A stretch of DNA of 64,000 nucleotides, taken from contig CAZQNO010000003.1 in the NCBI GenBank assembly GCA_964594775.1, forward strand, positions 45,806-109,805, in the 5' to 3' direction. Below are positions 59,812-64,000 of this stretch, piece after piece; the first letter of the stretch is position 1; every line of letters starts with the position of its first letter. Source of the DNA: CAYFVU01 sp964594775. Its GTDB lineage: Bacteria; Spirochaetota; Spirochaetia; DSM-16054; Sediminispirochaetaceae. The notes under the pieces are model-generated. The model was not told the DNA's origin. It saw nothing but the letters and a program-made list of their open reading frames with translations, and did no database searches. The translations under genes were made by a program, and so were the position numbers.

Positions 59812-60663
59812 GTGAACAATTTTTTCATTGGTAAAAAGAGACCGATTCTGCTCGCGGGCCTTGCCGCGCTGCTGCTCATTGCCTCAGGCTGCGAGGGAAA
59901 TCTCTTCATGGACCTGGATAAACCGGATCTCCCCTCGGTGTCGGAGATCTCAGGCCGTAACGTTTCATCACCCTCGGGGGCTAATGACTTTCTCAGCGAT
60001 GTTCAGGACTGGATGGATGCCGACCTCTTGTCGGGGGACGGCCTAACGAGCGAGGCGGTAGCGGATAAACTCGCCGAGATATACGGCAATGGAAGTTTGA
60101 GTCCGGATATCAGACAGAAAGCCGCCGCGATGGCGGGGAAAGTAGCGATAGAGGGGAATGAAGAGGCCTCCGAAGTGGTCGAAAACCTCATCACCTCTTT
60201 AGATGGGTTGACCGATGAAGGTAGTACTACCGATCCGGAGGACTTTTTTTCCTCGCTTATTCCGAGCTCTGCAAAAAACAACAGCAGTGTTTTCAACAAT
60301 ATGGTAAACACCCTCGCCACCGCTGCCAAGGCATATCTGGCCTTGGGAAATATCGGCGACAGTAATGGCGACGGGGTAGCGGATCCCGGCGAGGAGCTGA
60401 GTGAGCTTTCTTCCGGAGACCTGGGAAACGCGGTACAGCGGGCGGCAGTAGGCGTTGCCGTATTGTCTGCCGTCGACGCCCTCGACGGGAGCTTAGACGG
60501 CCCCGGAAGTGTTACCCTTTCGCCGGCCGATACGGAGACTTTGCAGGATATAGTAAACGGCACCGGTTCTTTTTCCGTCGATCCCTTAACCGTATATGAC
60601 GGAGGCAACGGCTACAACGATATGGCCTTTCTTCTAGACTATTCAGGATTATCGTTTAATTAG
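59812..60663 (+). CDS. Acidic lipoprotein of module A
   Basis: A 283-aa lipoprotein. The GTG start at 59812 is set by AGGAGG six bases upstream and by the signal peptide with lipobox IASGC. The mature protein is acidic, low in aromatic residues, and mostly helical, with Asp/Gly/Ser-rich links; SNGDGVADPGEEL near residue 184 resembles an EF-hand-like calcium loop. No family is recognised. It is followed 11 bases later by a TraF/UPF0164-like barrel, and the same pair is repeated at 61963/62622, which suggests the two products function together at the outer membrane. Confidence 0.8.
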   Translation: MNNFFIGKKRPILLAGLAALLLIASGCEGNLFMDLDKPDLPSVSEISGRNVSSPSGANDFLSDVQDWMDADLLSGDGLTSEAVADKLAEIYGNGSLSPDIRQKAAAMAGKVAIEGNEEASEVVENLITSLDGLTDEGSTTDPEDFFSSLIPSSAKNNSSVFNNMVNTLATAAKAYLALGNIGDSNGDGVADPGEELSELSSGDLGNAVQRAAVGVAVLSAVDALDGSLDGPGSVTLSPADTETLQDIVNGTGSFSVDPLTVYDGGNGYNDMAFLLDYSGLSFN

Positions 60664-60674
60664 GAGAAATAAGA

Positions 60675-61853
60675 GTGAATACACCGGTGAATAGAACTGT
60701 GCTGCTGCTGCTGAGTGCTCTTTTTCTCATTTATGGTCCCGGTATTCTCTGCGCCGAAACCATCGACAGCCCTCGATTTGCCCCCGTTACACCGGAGGTG
60801 ACGGCTCAGGGCGGCTCCTTTACCGCGATTGCGAAAGGATATAATTCACTCTTTACCAATCCTGCCGGCTTCGCTAAGGAGGGGGGAAAGCTGACCCTCC
60901 TTTCCACGACGGCGACGAGCTACTTTCCTCCTACAGACGAGAACGGAGAAAACCTTCAGAGGGTACTGGCAGCGGAGGATGAAACGGGAACCGCCGATGC
61001 ACTCGGCAGTCTCAGCGATCTCATTATCAATAACGGAATCGGCGGCTCGGCCCGGGCGGGAATCGGTTATGTGGGACACAATCTTGGCCTTGGAATAGTC
61101 GGAGACCTGGACTTCTACGGAAGGGGAGAGACGGCCCTGGGAACGGAGATCGATCTCGTGCACACCTGGGGTTTTATCGGAGGCATGGCTTTTCCCTTCA
61201 GCTTGGGACCGCTGGATCTCTACCTCGGCGGCGATCTGCGCTACATGATGCGGTCGCAGACCAACGATATCGGAATCGTCGACTTCATGAGTTCGGCCGG
61301 CGGAGACGGAGAGAGCATCAGTGTTGCCAGTCTCGTCGGCGGCGGTTTGGCTTTGGATGCCGGGACCATTATCGAGCTCGGGCCCCTGGCCCTCGGTTTC
61401 GCCCTGCGCGATATAGGAGGAACGAAGTTCGACTACACCCTTGCGGCGGGGAATGATTTTTCTTCTGCCCTGAGCTTCGAGGACGGCGCTGAGACTCCGG
61501 AAGATACCTACGCGATTCCTATGAGCGCCAACATCGGCATTGGTTACCACCCCGACTTCGGAAGGCTCAAGTGGCTTATCGATCCGAAAATTCACGCCGA
61601 GTATCAGCACCTCTGGTATGCGGCGGAAAAAACCCCCTCGTTCTGGACCCACCTCCACATGGGAACGGAGATACGGACCCTAAAGTTCATCAAATTACGA
61701 GCGGGAATCAACCAGGGCTATCTGACCGCCGGCGCCGGTGTTCATTTGTTCTTCCTCGATCTAAATTTTGCCTATTTTACCCGGGAAATGGGTCGATACG
61801 CCGGGGTGCAGCCGAATGAGGGGATAAGTCTGGAGGCGGCGCTCCGCTTTTAG
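60675..61853 (+). CDS. UPF0164/TraF-like outer membrane barrel of module A
   Basis: Predicted outer-membrane protein of 392 aa: a signal peptide ending at about ILCAE, the family N-terminal block SFTAIAKGYNSLFTNPAGF, alternating amphipathic strands, and a C-terminal Phe (EAALRF) as expected for BAM-dependent insertion. NPAG is shared with the barrels at 33649 and 62622. The start is GTG at 60675 with AGGAGA upstream. A homologous family in treponemes includes FadL-like transporters; the cargo is unknown. It is transcribed with the lipoprotein upstream. Confidence 0.85.
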   Translation: MNTPVNRTVLLLLSALFLIYGPGILCAETIDSPRFAPVTPEVTAQGGSFTAIAKGYNSLFTNPAGFAKEGGKLTLLSTTATSYFPPTDENGENLQRVLAAEDETGTADALGSLSDLIINNGIGGSARAGIGYVGHNLGLGIVGDLDFYGRGETALGTEIDLVHTWGFIGGMAFPFSLGPLDLYLGGDLRYMMRSQTNDIGIVDFMSSAGGDGESISVASLVGGGLALDAGTIIELGPLALGFALRDIGGTKFDYTLAAGNDFSSALSFEDGAETPEDTYAIPMSANIGIGYHPDFGRLKWLIDPKIHAEYQHLWYAAEKTPSFWTHLHMGTEIRTLKFIKLRAGINQGYLTAGAGVHLFFLDLNFAYFTREMGRYAGVQPNEGISLEAALRF

Positions 61854-61962
61854 ACGGATTCTGCCGCATTGAATTTCCCGCAGGACTTGCGAAGGAGGGC
61901 TTGGGGGTATATGGTATATAAAGAAAGCCGGCACCGCCGCCGATAGTTGTAGGAGGGAGCGT

Positions 61963-62586
61963 ATGAAAAGAAAAATAAAAGTCGTCCGGTACCTATTGAT
62001 TATCCTTGTACTCACCGCCCTCACCCTCGCGTCCTGCGAGCAGATCTTCACTACAAGTTTTCTCGAATGGGCGCAGCGGGACCCGGCGAACCTCAGCGAT
62101 GCGGGAAAGATAAGCTATGCCTATGCGATCCTCGGCAGTTCCAACGCGACCGATGCGGACTATAAGGACGCCTACAACGCCTTAAAAGACGTAAACGACG
62201 AGGAAGCCCAGTATCTCGCCAGCCAGTTGGCCGTGAGCGCGGCGGGCTTAGACGACGCGGTCGACTACGCTCTGAACAACGAAGGTGCAACGGAAGCGGA
62301 GATTCTCGGACAGATGGATGGGACCTGGCTCAACAATGCGATCAGCTCCTTCGATCAAGCGGTAGCCGGGGGAGCGGAGATACCGCAGGAGGACTATTTA
62401 ACAATGGCCGCGGCGATTATTGCCAATGAAGTAATAAAGGGCGATTTTGGCGATATAGAAGCTGCCATTACAGATATCGACGGGGGAACCGCTGATCCGG
62501 AATTGCAAACCGCCGAATCCTACATTCAAGCAGCCGGGTACAGCCTCACCGACATGGATGAACTGATGGATCTCGTCCAGGTCTAA
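61963..62586 (+). CDS. Acidic lipoprotein of module B
   Basis: A 207-aa lipoprotein. The n-region is basic (MKRKIKVVRY), and lipobox LASC follows an 18-residue hydrophobic stretch. The mature part begins CEQIFTTSF, like the CEGNLFMDL start of the module A lipoprotein, and is helical and Asp/Ala-rich (for example ATDADYKDAYNALKDVNDEE). No catalytic signature. AGGAGGGAGCG lies before the ATG. The 109-base gap upstream (61854-61962) holds AT-rich TATATG/TATATA boxes with a weak TTGCGA -35. The barrel gene follows after 35 bases. Confidence 0.8.
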   Translation: MKRKIKVVRYLLIILVLTALTLASCEQIFTTSFLEWAQRDPANLSDAGKISYAYAILGSSNATDADYKDAYNALKDVNDEEAQYLASQLAVSAAGLDDAVDYALNNEGATEAEILGQMDGTWLNNAISSFDQAVAGGAEIPQEDYLTMAAAIIANEVIKGDFGDIEAAITDIDGGTADPELQTAESYIQAAGYSLTDMDELMDLVQV

Positions 62587-62621
62587 TGGGATAGCTTAGT
62601 GAAGAGGAGTGTGTTTGTAAA

Positions 62622-63764
62622 ATGAATCGAAGGGCGGCAGTCATCCTGTGGCTACTCTCTCTCAGTCTTCCTCTCTTTGCCGTAGACTACTACGAAACGC
62701 CGATGGAGCCGATAAATCCCCGTTTTTCCGCAATGGGCGGGGGCCACGCGGCGGTCTACGACGGGTTTTCGGCCCTCTTTCAGAACCCCGCAGGCTACCT
62801 GTTGACCGAAGAAGAGATCAGTTTTGCTCAGTTCACTATCGGGCTCAAGGGGCCGGTTTTCACTATAGCCGACACGATCACCCAAGGCGCCGACTTGGCG
62901 GACATTTCCGACTTAATGTATGGACTCTACACGGGTATCGATATTGCCGGGCCCCTCTCTTTCGGGTACGTGGGTAAGGGACTGGGCCTCGGACTATTTA
63001 GCAGTACCTCGACGGAGATAAAGAGCAACAATCCCCTCACCGCAAAGGAAAACATCATGCAGGACATCCTCCTTACCGGAGGATACTCCTTCAGCCTGAT
63101 AGGTGGAGAAGACTCGGTCGAGCCGCACCGGCTCGACGGCGGTGTCCTTCTCAAGGGCGGCTACCGGGGGAGGATCCAGGGAGGCGTAAGCGCCGTCGAA
63201 CTGCAGAACCCCTCTCTCGACCTTGTTCTCGGAAGGCCCTTCTACTTCACCTCTCTCATAGGAATGGATTTGGGCCTGCTCTACCTCTACGAGAGGCGGT
63301 GGTACGTGGGACTCACGGCGAAGGACGTTTTTACTCCGACCCTCCGCACAGAATACAGCGATATCGACGCTTTTTTCGCCGGAGAGGCCGCCCTGGGAGA
63401 CGAATACGGACTCGTCCCCTTCAGCCTCAATCTCGGCGGGATGTACCGCTTCGATCTGAGAGACAGAAACATCTTTATCAGCGAGGCGAAGCTGATGCTC
63501 GACTACAGCGACATCTTCGACTTCTGGCTCTATCCCGAATTGGCGACCAATCCCATCCTCCATGTGGGCTTAGGTACGGAGTTGACGATGCTCAACATCC
63601 TCGATCTGCGAATTGGTTTTGCCCAGGGTCTTCCTGCAGCGGGCCTCGGCATCGATCTCCACGTGTTCACCCTCAACGCGGCGATGTTCGGCTCGGAACG
63701 ATCGACCGAACCGGGCTTAAGTCCCGTGTACAATCTGCAGTTCGGCTTCGAATTCATCAAATAA
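62622..63764 (+). CDS. UPF0164/TraF-like outer membrane barrel of module B
   Basis: Predicted outer-membrane protein of 380 aa: signal peptide MNRRAAVILWLLSLSLPL, then PRFSAMGGGHAAVYDGFSAL and FQNPAGYLL, the family hallmark, and amphipathic strands to a final FGFEFIK. It is the paralogue of the module A barrel and, more distantly, of the one at 33649. The start is ATG with GAAGAGGAG upstream. It is transcribed with the preceding lipoprotein and is followed by the tRNA-Lys promoter. Transport or scaffolding role unknown. Confidence 0.86.
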   Translation: MNRRAAVILWLLSLSLPLFAVDYYETPMEPINPRFSAMGGGHAAVYDGFSALFQNPAGYLLTEEEISFAQFTIGLKGPVFTIADTITQGADLADISDLMYGLYTGIDIAGPLSFGYVGKGLGLGLFSSTSTEIKSNNPLTAKENIMQDILLTGGYSFSLIGGEDSVEPHRLDGGVLLKGGYRGRIQGGVSAVELQNPSLDLVLGRPFYFTSLIGMDLGLLYLYERRWYVGLTAKDVFTPTLRTEYSDIDAFFAGEAALGDEYGLVPFSLNLGGMYRFDLRDRNIFISEAKLMLDYSDIFDFWLYPELATNPILHVGLGTELTMLNILDLRIGFAQGLPAAGLGIDLHVFTLNAAMFGSERSTEPGLSPVYNLQFGFEFIK

Positions 63765-63765
63765 G

Positions 63766-63794
63766 TTGACATTATCAAAGCGAATTGTTATAGT
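63766..63794 (+). promoter_or_regulatory. Consensus promoter for tRNA-Lys
   Basis: -35 TTGACA (63766-63771), 17-base spacer, -10 TATAGT (63789-63794). Perfect -35 and 5/6 -10. The predicted +1 is at about 63801, some 12 bases before the mature tRNA. It lies immediately after the barrel stop. Confidence 0.8.
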
Positions 63795-63812
63795 GCCCGA
63801 GCAGTTTTTTTC

Positions 63813-63885
63813 GGGCCGCTAGCTCAGTTGGTAGAGCAACGCCCTTTTAAGGCGTGGGTCACAGGTTCGAACCCTGTGCGGCTCA
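63813..63885 (+). tRNA. tRNA-Lys (anticodon UUU)
   Basis: A full 73-nt cloverleaf: acceptor GGGCCGC (63813-63819) pairs with GCGGCTC (63878-63884) with one G-U pair; D-arm GCTCAGTTGGTAGAGC; anticodon stem ACGCC/GGCGT with loop CTTTTAA, so the anticodon is TTT; T-arm ACAGG/CCTGT with TTCGAAC loop. The discriminator is A63885. CCA is not encoded. A hairpin with arms ATTCCTC/GAGGAAT (63885-63905) follows but lacks a T-run. Confidence 0.96.
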
Positions 63886-63906
63886 TTCCTCTATTTTTGA
63901 GGAATA

Positions 63907-63936
63907 TTGACATGCAAGGGGCCTTCCGGGTAGTAT
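63907..63936 (+). promoter_or_regulatory. Promoter for tRNA-Glu
   Basis: -35 TTGACA (63907-63912), 18-base spacer, -10 TAGTAT (63931-63936). It directs transcription toward the tRNA-Glu beginning at 63951, so the two tRNAs have separate promoters. Confidence 0.55.
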
Positions 63937-63950
63937 TGGAAAGCCGACAC

Positions 63951-64000
<50 letters not shown>

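Noticed and set aside
59662..63905. Similar hairpins TTCCTC/GAGGAA at 59662-59677 and 63886-63904
   Set aside because: Short arms that also occur singly elsewhere in this sequence, different loops and no T-run; chance is the simplest explanation.

Overview
The window reads as chromosomal core DNA of a spirochaete, most likely a free-living or host-associated member of the Spirochaetaceae/Treponemataceae. The strongest evidence is the run rpsB-tsf-frr-uppS-cdsA-dxr-rseP (6790 down to 20, minus strand), which as I recall it is the gene order of Treponema pallidum TP0606-TP0600. Other signs are UPF0164/TraF-like outer-membrane barrels, a bacterial XPB helicase, a TrpR-type repressor, many lipoproteins, TPR and HEAT proteins, a bactofilin, and a giant membrane-bound SpoIIE phosphatase. 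I see no prophage, insertion sequence or CRISPR array. Genes are very tightly packed, with no gene-free stretch over 300 bases.

Layout. 20-12810 (minus): a TPR lipoprotein, an exported protein and an SH3 lipoprotein lead into an ABC-F ATPase, Maf, and the translation/envelope run rpsB to rseP. 12897-14561 (plus): a divergent TPR lipoprotein. 14627-18380 (minus): the XPB helicase and its partner protein. 18528-21128 (plus): an unusually long PRPP synthetase and a glycosyltransferase. 21116-23353 (minus): a shrunken shikimate kinase, chorismate synthase and a nitrilase-family amidase. 23412-24815 (plus): a class II fumarase/aspartase. 24838-26961 (minus): a response regulator with PAS, GGDEF and EAL domains. 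27068-29650 (plus): dGTPase, a GAF-GGDEF cyclase and TrpR in one operon. 29662-33665: an alpha/beta hydrolase diverging from a DnaE polymerase. 33649-43203: a barrel protein (minus) diverging from a three-gene operon of a 1008-aa coiled-coil/TPR protein, the 1577-aa sensor phosphatase and a zinc-ribbon membrane protein. 43221-48356 (minus): acyl-CoA synthetase, DsbD, TlpA and a CPBP protease. 48455-55324 (plus): a PilZ protein, then two paralogous HEAT proteins flanking comEC, ksgA and a repeat lipoprotein. 55347-56342 (minus): pta. 56419-63764 (plus): tyrA, bactofilin-TPR-mtaB, and two tandem lipoprotein-plus-barrel modules. The window ends with tRNA-Lys and the 5' part of tRNA-Glu.

The genes cover translation, isoprenoid/undecaprenyl and phospholipid synthesis, aromatic amino acid synthesis, c-di-GMP signalling (two GGDEF proteins and a PilZ receptor), DNA repair or replication, and envelope biogenesis.

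The features I find most worth attention are: a set of transcription-unit first genes whose -10 box lies 0-11 nt from the start codon with no ribosome-binding site, suggesting leaderless mRNAs; the giant extracytoplasmic sensor-SpoIIE phosphatase operon; the internally deleted shikimate kinase; duplicated lipoprotein-barrel modules; and comEC overlapping both neighbours. Identifications rest on motifs and remembered family knowledge only; no database search was possible.
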